A stretch of 64,000 bases of DNA. Origin: Desulfobacterium sp. (GTDB lineage: Bacteria; Desulfobacterota; Desulfobacteria; Desulfobacterales; Desulfobacteraceae). Positions 1 through 7,211 of this stretch are shown here, piece after piece (the first letter of the stretch is position 1; every line of letters starts with the position of its first letter). Where the stretch lies: assembly GCA_016342325.1 (NCBI GenBank), contig JAEINR010000008.1:1-64000 (forward strand), given 5' to 3'. Position numbers and translations under genes: made by a program. The notes under the pieces are model-generated. The model ran no database searches, had not been told where the DNA came from, and was given only the letters and a program-made list of their open reading frames with translations.

Positions 1-97
1 CAGAAAAAACCATGATATTTAACCAAGAGCTTTTCCTACACATTAGCAATTTTACCCACATGAAATGGAAAGGAGCCCCTTTTTACCCCTGGCATGG

Positions 98-1153
98 TTA
101 AAAAACGATATTCTTCGTACGCCTGAGATACTCAATGACGGCATTTGCAGCCGTGCTATGTCCTATATTGCTCCAATGGGTGTCGTTGGGCAGAAAAATA
201 TCCATTTCCCCTGCCGTTCGTATTTTTTGTGACAAGAATTCATGGATGGGTAAAACATTGAGGGAATTGACATCTCCCAACAACTTTAAAGCCGAAAGTA
301 TCGGTTTTGGAGAGTTTTGGATGTATGGCTTGTAAATACTTGATTTGTCAGCTGCAATCATTAACAGGAAAAGGGTCTGCCCATTGGCCTGTACCCTGTT
401 TTGTAATTTATGCAAATCACTATTTACAGAAATCCATTGATCTGGATTTATATCATTTTTCGAGAAATCGCCATAATAAATCAGGATTTCATCAGATGAT
501 TCATTGGAAAAAAAACGCCCATTGGAAAGCGGGAGTCTGAACACCTTTTGCCTTGATCCGGTCGCTTTCTTAATTGATTTTTGCAGTCGGTGGATACCAT
601 GGGAGATATCCATGTCAAAGGATAAAGCCTCTTTTTTTACGACTTTTTCTTTGGGAACGGGGTTTAGTTGTATTGCACCGTCAGGCCGTTTTGATCCGCT
701 CTTACCCCCGTGTTCCGCCCCTTTAAAGCGAAAGTCGTGGAGGCCATGTTCCGCTATTTCATAGATGAAAATTTTGGGAGGATGCTTTTGAAACGCTTCG
801 GAATTAAGCAGGTCCGGTATATTCACATCGGATTTATGAAAGGTTAGAATCGACCAGCCGCTTTTTTCTGCAATATAATTCTGCCAGCCGTACGCTTTGT
901 TTTGTGAAAAAGAATCCCCCACCACCAGGACGTCATGATAGGCCTTATACTCCCGTAAGTTGAAAATTTTGGTGAAGGCCGGTTTCTGGAATCGTATTTG
1001 GGGCTGTTTGGGTGCAAACGCTTGTTCACTATACCCGCCGATCCGGGTCAAGTCCCCTATAAAGCAAGGGGTTGTAAAAACAAACAGCGTAATAATACCC
1101 CACAACGGTATAAAGCCAATCAAAAACAATTTAAAGTAGTTACGATTATTCAT
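98..1153 (-). CDS. AlgJ/AlgX-like SGNH O-acetyltransferase accessory protein
   Basis: Probable periplasmic, membrane-anchored SGNH-fold partner of the MBOAT protein encoded just upstream; such pairs move acetyl groups from the cytoplasm onto an exported polysaccharide. Seen: an N-terminal hydrophobic segment (about residues 6-30), the nucleophile block VVGDSFS (Asp80-Ser81) and a C-terminal DTHWS block (Asp324, His326), which together supply a Ser-His-Asp triad as in AlgJ/AlgX. I start at the ATG at 1153 (MNNRNYF), five bases after the MBOAT stop; an upstream in-frame ATG at 1261 would overlap MBOAT by about 100 bases. About 351 aa, normal for AlgJ-like proteins. The polysaccharide substrate is unknown, since no other biosynthesis gene is in view. 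Family call is good, role inferred. Confidence 0.8.
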   Translation of the reverse strand: MNNRNYFKLFLIGFIPLWGIITLFVFTTPCFIGDLTRIGGYSEQAFAPKQPQIRFQKPAFTKIFNLREYKAYHDVLVVGDSFSQNKAYGWQNYIAEKSGWSILTFHKSDVNIPDLLNSEAFQKHPPKIFIYEIAEHGLHDFRFKGAEHGGKSGSKRPDGAIQLNPVPKEKVVKKEALSFDMDISHGIHRLQKSIKKATGSRQKVFRLPLSNGRFFSNESSDEILIYYGDFSKNDINPDQWISVNSDLHKLQNRVQANGQTLFLLMIAADKSSIYKPYIQNSPKPILSALKLLGDVNSLNVLPIHEFLSQKIRTAGEMDIFLPNDTHWSNIGHSTAANAVIEYLRRTKNIVF

Positions 1154-1158
1154 AATAT

Positions 1159-2655
1159 TCAAAATTGATAGTATAAAAATTCGCTCACTGTACTCATATT
1201 CCATAATGAAACCAGCAGGCAGATTAGGGTTAAGCTTAACCAGACGGCATTGGGTTTCCATTGAAATCTGGAAATCCGTTGCTGTAAATTGTTCTCATCC
1301 AGGGAAATGTCGGGAAATAATTCCTTTGTATTGGGAAACCCCCATGCAATGAGGCAAGCCACCAGGATGATTGCCAGGGGCTTGCTGTGGAATTCACCTA
1401 GGATCATGACGTTCGCTCCGATTTTTTCAAACCACATCCCCCATTCGGCAGGAATAATAATTTGGCCTGCCCCAATCATGATTTTCCAGAGACTCAAGGC
1501 GCTTTCCATATTTGGACTACGAAAAACCACCCAAGCAAAGACAACAAATATAAATGTGGCACCCGGGGATAAATAACGCCCAAACCGAGTAGGACTATTT
1601 TGAACTGTCGCCCGCCAGATATGATTAATACTGATGGCAACCCCGTGCATGGCCCCCCAGACAATGAACGTCCACCCGGCACCGTGCCAGACGCCGCCGA
1701 TCAGCATTGTCAAAAACACATTGAGTGTTTTTCGCCACTGGCCCACACGCCCACCCCCAAAAGGAAAATAGACATAATCCCGCAAAAAGTTGGACAGGGT
1801 GATATGCCATCGCCGCCAGAATTCAATGATACTTGATGATTGATACGGGGAATAAAAATTAATTGGAAGCCTTATTCCGAAAAGACATCCAATTCCGACC
1901 GCCATATCGCTGTACCCTGAAAAATCAAAATAAATTTGAAATGTGTATGCCACAGCCCCTACCCAGGCATCAAAGATATTAACAAGATTGCCGTGGGCAA
2001 TATCGTTGAAAACCGGGGTCACCAAAAGGCTTAGATTGTCTGCCAATACCGTCTTTTTAAACAGGCCAATGGTAAAGATGGAGATGCCCTTATTTATATT
2101 CTCCAACTTGAATGCTTCCAGCAAATTTTTGATCTGGGGCGTAAAGTCCCTATGGTGTACAATCGGTCCTGCAATCAGCTGGGGGAAAAAGGAAACAAAA
2201 AGTGCATATTCAATCAGCGGTTTGGGTTTTGTATGGCCCCGGCGTACATCCACCAGGTATGCAATTTGCTGAAAGGTAAAAAAGGAGATCCCAATGGGCA
2301 AAACAACATTCAAATGCCCAACACCCGCATTGGAAATCTGATTCACCACATCAATGCTAAAGTTCGCGTATTTAAAGAAAAACAAAAGCAGTAAATTTAA
2401 TGCAACACCCAGGGTGAGGACATAGCCTTTAAAAACCCTTGTTCGATGGATACGCCTTGCCCAAAAATGATTGATCAAAATCGATCCGATAATCAGCGGT
2501 AGGAATTTTGGGTTCCACCAGGCATAATAAATCAAAGATGAAATGAACAATGCCCATATCGTTCCCCCCAACATCCTTTTTGAAATTAAAAAAAACACCA
2601 CAAGCAATAGAATGGGGATGAAAACAAATATGAAAATATAACTATTGAAAAGCAC
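1159..2655 (-). CDS. algI: MBOAT-family membrane O-acyltransferase, AlgI-like
   Basis: Multi-pass inner-membrane O-acyltransferase of the AlgI/DltB branch, expected to carry acetyl groups across the membrane for polysaccharide O-acetylation with the downstream AlgJ-like protein. Seen: many hydrophobic helices, the RRWH motif (His284) followed by a DYVYFPFGGGR block, and the near-invariant catalytic histidine in GGVWHGAGWT (His324). 498 aa is usual for AlgI. The start is GTG at 2655, preceded by AGGCGG. The family is clear; the symbol is by similarity only, as alginate synthesis genes are not seen here. An alternative is acetylation of another exopolysaccharide. Confidence 0.9.
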   Translation of the reverse strand: MLFNSYIFIFVFIPILLLVVFFLISKRMLGGTIWALFISSLIYYAWWNPKFLPLIIGSILINHFWARRIHRTRVFKGYVLTLGVALNLLLLFFFKYANFSIDVVNQISNAGVGHLNVVLPIGISFFTFQQIAYLVDVRRGHTKPKPLIEYALFVSFFPQLIAGPIVHHRDFTPQIKNLLEAFKLENINKGISIFTIGLFKKTVLADNLSLLVTPVFNDIAHGNLVNIFDAWVGAVAYTFQIYFDFSGYSDMAVGIGCLFGIRLPINFYSPYQSSSIIEFWRRWHITLSNFLRDYVYFPFGGGRVGQWRKTLNVFLTMLIGGVWHGAGWTFIVWGAMHGVAISINHIWRATVQNSPTRFGRYLSPGATFIFVVFAWVVFRSPNMESALSLWKIMIGAGQIIIPAEWGMWFEKIGANVMILGEFHSKPLAIILVACLIAWGFPNTKELFPDISLDENNLQQRISRFQWKPNAVWLSLTLICLLVSLWNMSTVSEFLYYQF

Positions 2656-3105
2656 GTTCCGCCTAGGTTTTTATCTGTTCCGATGTTAAAGCCAGCCTGT
2701 TTATATCGGTAATGATATGGAAAATCAAGCATATCCTGGTCGAACAAACAGGGCCAAGGCATGGAGCGTCACGGGGCGTTGTGTAAAATAGGAAGTGATT
2801 TTTTTAAAATATAGTAAATTGAAAGGTATAGGCTTATGCTGGCAGGAAGGGAGATGATTCGGGCGTTCCACCGGGAGATTAGGTAGCCCTAGGAAATGGT
2901 AAGCAATGTTCTCCAGGTGTCCACAGTGAATAAGAAGGGTGATCTGTCTGCGCCAGAATTTACCATAATTATTCTCATAAGGATATTGGAATTAAAGCTG
3001 TTTTTCCGTGGGAGAGGGCTGAAAGACGTTCCGGGTAAACCCGTTGGCAAAGATTAAAGGAAAACGGATCGCTTTGGCCGATGATGTCTATACCAACTGT
3101 GCCAC
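2656..3105. other. Intergenic region, no gene recognised
   Basis: About 450 bases between the MBOAT start and the hairpin at 3106. Short ORFs only, none with a recognisable product. A small hairpin (CGGGTAAACCCG) lies near 3031-3042. The promoter of the acetylation genes should be in the first part on the minus strand, but I see no convincing -35/-10 pair. Confidence 0.4.
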
Positions 3106-3151
3106 GGCAAGGGAGGCGGCTTTGCGCTTACTTAACGCCGCCTCACTTGCC
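3106..3151. repeat. 15-bp inverted repeat forming a long hairpin
   Basis: Arms at 3106-3120 and 3137-3151 (left arm GGCAAGGGAGGCGGC) pair in 14 of 15 positions around a 16-nt loop. It lies about 40 bases past the stop of the zinc-ribbon gene and so could terminate the flavodoxin/zinc-ribbon transcript, although no good U-tract follows. It also resembles a REP-like palindrome. The GTTGAGC beside the right arm fits an integron attC inner core, but the left partner does not. Confidence 0.55.
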
Positions 3152-3189
3152 GTTGAGCTACAAATTTTGGTTCGTGCTTGAAAGAGGGG

Positions 3190-3402
3190 TTATTTCAGTT
3201 TATCGAACTTGTCGTGCCATGCGCAGTCATTGCAAAAGGTTTCGGTGCTTTCATCCACCGCAGGTGTCTCAGATGCATCCATGTCCGTATCAAAACGGAC
3301 TTTTCCCCCTTTGCATTCAAATTCAAAGATATCATACTCATCTTCAGGGTTCTTTACATAGAATTGTTTACACCCGCATACCGGGCACTTCCCTTCTGGC
3401 AT
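3190..3402 (-). CDS. Small zinc-ribbon protein
   Basis: 70-residue protein with paired cysteine knuckles, CPVCGC near residue 6 and CNDC near residue 57, plus a lone Cys in FECKGG, typical of a one-domain zinc ribbon or small metal-binding protein. Acidic middle segment, no signal peptide, so probably cytoplasmic. The ATG at 3402 is preceded by GGAGCG. It follows the flavodoxin gene by 23 bases on the same strand, suggesting co-transcription and perhaps a redox link. I do not recognise a named family; function unknown. Confidence 0.7.
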   Translation of the reverse strand: MPEGKCPVCGCKQFYVKNPEDEYDIFEFECKGGKVRFDTDMDASETPAVDESTETFCNDCAWHDKFDKLK

Positions 3403-3425
3403 TGCTCACGCTCCTTAAACCTGGG

Positions 3426-3866
3426 TTATAATTTTTCGGTCAGGACCTTTCCGTACTGCTGGCAGGCCTTTGCGCCCTCATCGCTTTCCATCATGGCTTC
3501 GGTGAGATTTAAGGGGCCGAGATCCACGGTATCCATTTTAAACACATGCTGCATGGTATCAAAGATCATGGGGGCTGACTCGCCGCTGTGGGTATGGGAG
3601 CCAAAGGCCCCTGCGACCTTACCTATTAGATTGGCTTTCTCCGCCAGGAACAGAAACTGTTTCATACCGGAGGTTATATCCTTGTGATAGGTGGGGCAGC
3701 CAAAGATATATGCATCAAAACCGGAGAGTGCTTTTTCGTTTTTAATGGATGAGGTTTTCATCAACTCCGCTTCTTGTCCGCCCATGCGAACACCTTCTGC
3801 CAGATAGTTGGCCATTTTTTCGGTAACACCGGTTCTGCTTACATACGCGATTAAAACTTTTTTCAT
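3426..3866 (-). CDS. Flavodoxin family protein
   Basis: 146-aa cytoplasmic flavodoxin-like FMN protein. Seen: the N-terminal phosphate-binding loop YVSRTGVTEKMA (residues 8-19) matching the T/SxTGxT pattern, the loop GCPTYHKD around residue 56, and FGSHTHSGE around residue 89 that would contact the isoalloxazine ring. Full length for a short-chain flavodoxin domain. It could be an electron carrier or an FMN-dependent reductase of the NAD(P)H:quinone type; the sequence does not decide. First gene of a pair with the zinc-ribbon protein. Confidence 0.88.
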   Translation of the reverse strand: MKKVLIAYVSRTGVTEKMANYLAEGVRMGGQEAELMKTSSIKNEKALSGFDAYIFGCPTYHKDITSGMKQFLFLAEKANLIGKVAGAFGSHTHSGESAPMIFDTMQHVFKMDTVDLGPLNLTEAMMESDEGAKACQQYGKVLTEKL

Positions 3867-4394
3867 GTTATCCCCTTTTGGTTTTTACGTTGCAGAGAGT
3901 GGTACATCAATTGGGTTTTCCCCATTCTATGGGATTCGCTTTATGCGATATCTCCTACAGTTGCAAAAGAGATGCCATTACTTTTTATGGTTGGGAACTG
4001 AACTCAAAATATTAAAGAAAGAAGGGTTGTCTACCAGGAAGGCGTTGTTTTTATTGGCTTATTTTTTTAAGATAGGTACTGTCATTTTTGTGGGAGGGAA
4101 GGAAACCCGGGCCGGGAAAACATATGTGTATCATTGTGTGGACGCAATCGTTTCATTTGAGACAATGTATGCAGGGATTTATCTTTGTTTTTCTTATTAA
4201 ACTCTTTTTATCAACATCCTAATAAGTGGTACGAATTATGCTATTTATCCATGACTGTTGAATGACAATGGGATTGACTGCAACGGGTAACGGATTTACG
4301 CTTGACCTGGACAAGCCAGACCAAAGAGGCCCTCTTATTTGTTGCCAAAATAATACGATCATCAGAGATTTTAGAACCTAAAGGAGATCATACC
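3867..4394. other. Divergent intergenic region
   Basis: About 530 bases between the flavodoxin start and the start of the MBL-rhodanese gene. A 130-codon open frame crosses it on the plus strand but overlaps the flavodoxin gene and resembles nothing, so I do not call it. The short palindrome AAGAGGCCCTCTT lies at about 4325-4337, some 60 bases before the MBL-rhodanese start. It must hold two divergent promoters; I cannot place them with confidence. Confidence 0.4.
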
Positions 4395-5774
4395 ATGTAT
4401 TTCAAACAGATAGCTGTCGAGGGAATGGGGTGTTTGTCTTATCTTATCGGGTGTCCCCAGGCCAAGGTTGCCTGTGTTGTGGATCCCAAACGGGACGTAC
4501 AGACCTACATCGACCTTGCCCGGGAGAACGGGATGACGATCACCCACATATTTGAAACCCATATCCATGCCGACCATGTCAGCGGCAACCAGGAACTTCG
4601 CTCCCGCACCGGCGCCAGGATCTGCTTCATGGAAGATACGCCGGTCACCTTTGATCACCTGGCCTTGACCCAGGGACAAACCATGGATTTCGGGAATGCC
4701 CACCTTGGGTTTTTAAAGACACCCGGACACACCCCCAATGCCATGTCCATACTGGTATCGGACCTGGCCCGGAGCCAGGATCCTTGGCTTGTTCTCACCG
4801 GGGATTGCCTGTTTGTGGGAGACATTGGCCGCCCGGATCTCGCTGGAAAGGAACGCATCGACGAACAGATCGATAACCTCTACCACTCCCTCTACAATAA
4901 GCTGGGCGTTATGGCCAACGACCTTGAGGTGTTTCCGGCCCATGGGGAAGGCTCCCTGTGCGGCAGGGGGATGAGTTCAAAATCCAACTCAACCATTGGG
5001 TTTGAAAAAAGAAACAACGATCTTTTGAACCTTGACCTGGAGCAGTTCCAGGTCCGGATGAAACAAAGTTTTCCCGAGCGTCCCAAAAGCTTTGCCCACA
5101 TCATCAAGACCAATCAAACCGGGGCCCCGTTGCTGGACCGCTGCCCCATGGTCCGGGACATGGCGCCGTTCCAGGTCAAGGCGGAGATCCGCAAGGGGGC
5201 ACTGGTGCTGGACACCCGGGATACGGCGGCCTTCGGTGGGGTTCATATCCCCGGCGCCATCAACATCGGATTTGCCAAACAGACGGCCAACTGGATCGGA
5301 ATGGTGATTGCGCCCAAAGTCCCCATCATCCTCATCGTTTCCGATGAAAAGGCCTATGATGAGATGCGGCTGCACCTTCACCGTATCGGTTATGACAATA
5401 TTATCGGTTATCTCTACGGGGGCATGGCGGCCTGGCAGGAAGCGGGTCTTCCCATCAGGCAATTATGGCAAATCTCCACGGAAAAGCTGGGGCAGAAGAT
5501 CGAAACCGGTCGGCTTGACTACCTGCTTGATGTGAGAACCCCTGGAGAGTGGGAAGGCGGCCACATTGATCATGCCATCCATCTGCCCTTGACTGCATTG
5601 CTCCGGGAGACGCCGGATATTCCCAGGGATAAAGAGGTGATCGTCGCCTGTGGTGTGGGGTACCGGGGAAACATTGCAGCAAGCTTTCTCCAGAGCCAGG
5701 GCTTCGAGCATGTGCACAGCCTTGCCGGTGGTATGACGGCATGGATCAACAGCGGGCAGCCCCTGGTGGGTTGA
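4395..5774 (+). CDS. MBL-fold hydrolase with two rhodanese domains (persulfide dioxygenase-like)
   Basis: 459-aa sulfur-metabolism enzyme. Domains: metallo-beta-lactamase fold (about 1-240) with metal motif HIHADH (His56, His58, Asp60, His61) and later GHTPNAM and FPAHGEGS blocks; a first rhodanese domain (about 265-355) with a Ser in place of the catalytic Cys (LIVSDEKAY); a second rhodanese (about 365-459) with catalytic Cys in VACGVGYRGN. This architecture is known for ETHE1/BlhA-like persulfide dioxygenases and related sulfurtransferases. The start at 4395 has AAGGAG ten bases upstream, better than the frame's earlier ATG. Likely monocistronic; a hairpin follows the stop. O2-dependent chemistry would be odd in a strict anaerobe, so detoxification or another reaction is possible. 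Confidence 0.88.
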   Translation: MYFKQIAVEGMGCLSYLIGCPQAKVACVVDPKRDVQTYIDLARENGMTITHIFETHIHADHVSGNQELRSRTGARICFMEDTPVTFDHLALTQGQTMDFGNAHLGFLKTPGHTPNAMSILVSDLARSQDPWLVLTGDCLFVGDIGRPDLAGKERIDEQIDNLYHSLYNKLGVMANDLEVFPAHGEGSLCGRGMSSKSNSTIGFEKRNNDLLNLDLEQFQVRMKQSFPERPKSFAHIIKTNQTGAPLLDRCPMVRDMAPFQVKAEIRKGALVLDTRDTAAFGGVHIPGAINIGFAKQTANWIGMVIAPKVPIILIVSDEKAYDEMRLHLHRIGYDNIIGYLYGGMAAWQEAGLPIRQLWQISTEKLGQKIETGRLDYLLDVRTPGEWEGGHIDHAIHLPLTALLRETPDIPRDKEVIVACGVGYRGNIAASFLQSQGFEHVHSLAGGMTAWINSGQPLVG

Positions 5775-5790
5775 TGCCCCCCTGGAATTG

Positions 5791-5827
5791 AAAGTCCCCG
5801 GGCTCAAAGCCGACCTCCGGGGGCTTT
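5791..5827 (+). terminator. Probable terminator hairpin after the MBL-rhodanese gene
   Basis: AAAGTCCCCGG and CCGGGGGCTTT pair over 11 positions with one G-T wobble, 17 bases after the stop codon. The A-run before and T-run after give a possible bidirectional terminator, but the T-run is only three bases. Confidence 0.6.
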
Positions 5828-5912
5828 GGGGGTGTGAAAAAACCAGGGTAACCATTATTGAGGAATGTTTTTTTAATTGTTCCGTCATGGTTGCCCCTGG
5901 GTTTTGTTTTTC

Positions 5913-6593
5913 TCAAGAACCGAAATTTTCCGCAAATTCCTGCAACTCCCCAATGCTCAGATTGCTTACCAGAGTGGCCAGGTCATATCCGTCCACATCG
6001 TTGTCCTTATCAAAATCCCCGAAAAATAAAGGTTCTGTGGTGTCAAATACGACCCGGCTGATTGCCATTCCCATGGCGGAGTAAATACTATAATATTCGT
6101 CATTATCAATGGTAAAGGAGACAAGGTTTTTCCACATGGGATCGGAAAAGGTTTCCAGGGACGACCATGCCACATTCTTTGCGGCAGAAGTCGTGATCGT
6201 GGTGCCGTCACCATACGCTAGGGTGAAGATAAGGTTGATATCGTCATATCCTGCAGCGCTTTTAATGCCTCCTCTCAGATCAAGAGAAACAAGATCAAAG
6301 GTGCCGCCGTCATCCCGTGTTATGGTATCAACATAGGACGTACTTGTACCAATTTCCTGACCCATATATGCCGAAGAACTGGTTCCTCTGTAACTAAAAA
6401 AATGGGATCCGTAGGGGGGCAGTTTATGGAACCCTGTAATGGTGAAGTTATCGGACCGGTAGCCCGGTTCTGGAAGAAAATGGATATATCCTTCTTCAAC
6501 AGGGATATCATCAAAATTCCAGGTGACATAATCCCCCCAGGCAACAGAAACGATACAACTTACCATGAGCAGGCATGATATTAGTGCTTTCAT
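5913..6593 (-). CDS. Secreted protein with C-terminal dockerin-like calcium loop
   Basis: 226 aa with a clear Sec signal peptide (MKALISCLLMVSCIVSVAWG, cut near residue 20). The body is beta-rich with aromatic residues and resembles no enzyme I know; spacing such as LVSLDLRGGI is reminiscent of PEP-CTERM-type extracellular beta-sandwich proteins. The C-terminus carries a single EF-hand/dockerin-like loop, GDFDKDNDVDGYDLATL (near residues 191-207), then a short helix ending in FG. The divergent gene at 7212 carries the same module, so the two are probably exported together. Function unknown; an extracellular or surface protein is inferred. Confidence 0.75.
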   Translation of the reverse strand: MKALISCLLMVSCIVSVAWGDYVTWNFDDIPVEEGYIHFLPEPGYRSDNFTITGFHKLPPYGSHFFSYRGTSSSAYMGQEIGTSTSYVDTITRDDGGTFDLVSLDLRGGIKSAAGYDDINLIFTLAYGDGTTITTSAAKNVAWSSLETFSDPMWKNLVSFTIDNDEYYSIYSAMGMAISRVVFDTTEPLFFGDFDKDNDVDGYDLATLVSNLSIGELQEFAENFGS

Positions 6594-7211
6594 TTTAATC
6601 CTCCGTGTTTAGTCTGTTAGGCATGTTTATGGGTTTTAACTTGAAATTGATTTGTTACATTCCCGTGATTCTCATCTGTCGGCATATATCGACATCAGCA
6701 ATTCCGATGCCTGGAAAAGTTGTTTTCAATGGGAGAAATGTTTTTAATTGTATCTACCAATGGTTAGGTATGAAAAAAAACTGTGGGTAATTCCATTGTT
6801 TGGACCGTACCCAGGTATAATTCAAAAAAAACAGGGTTTTCTACTAAATGGTGCAGTGAATTTCATACACATTAAGGGGCCAGAATTATAAGATTCCTTG
6901 ACTATGCCTGGGATTAAAGGAAATCAATATGTAGGGAATACCATTCAGGTATATTTAAGCCCAGGCCGTTCCAGGCCGGCCAGGCGGTTTCCTAGCCGGA
7001 TTCTATTCTTCTGTAACTTCGGGCGTTACACTGTGAAGGGTATTCCCTTCACTAAAACGGCGTATCCCTGTCCTTTTTATTCCTTTGGGGGATAGTAACG
7101 ATTTTATCTCCCATCATTTTAAATCGTTATATAAAAAGTAAAATCATCGGTATTTATCTTGCTTTTCAGACGCTGAACAAAAAAGCGAATGAATAAAAGA
7201 GAGGGGAACCC
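6594..7211. promoter_or_regulatory. Shared divergent intergenic region with clustered hairpins
   Basis: 618 bases between two divergent secreted-protein genes. The part next to the plus-strand gene is rich in small hairpins: GTAAC/GTTAC near 7014-7029, a perfect 8-bp stem GTGAAGGG/CCCTTCAC with a TATT loop at 7033-7052, and TATCCC/GGGATA spanning about 7063-7095. It looks like a structured 5' leader about 120-200 bases before the start at 7212. I checked it against the c-di-GMP-I, cobalamin and lysine riboswitch patterns I know and found no match. No convincing sigma-70 promoter was placed. Confidence 0.4.

Noticed and set aside
3088-3165. Integron attC-like or tRNA-like structure
   Set aside because: GTTGAGC fits the attC right core, but the left side lacks RYYYAAC and the arms are offset by eight bases; the tRNA-like ACCAACTGTGCCAC lacks the other arms.
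3808-4200. 130-codon plus-strand open frame across the flavodoxin start and the following intergenic region
   Set aside because: It overlaps the well-supported flavodoxin gene, has no recognisable domain and no good ribosome binding site.
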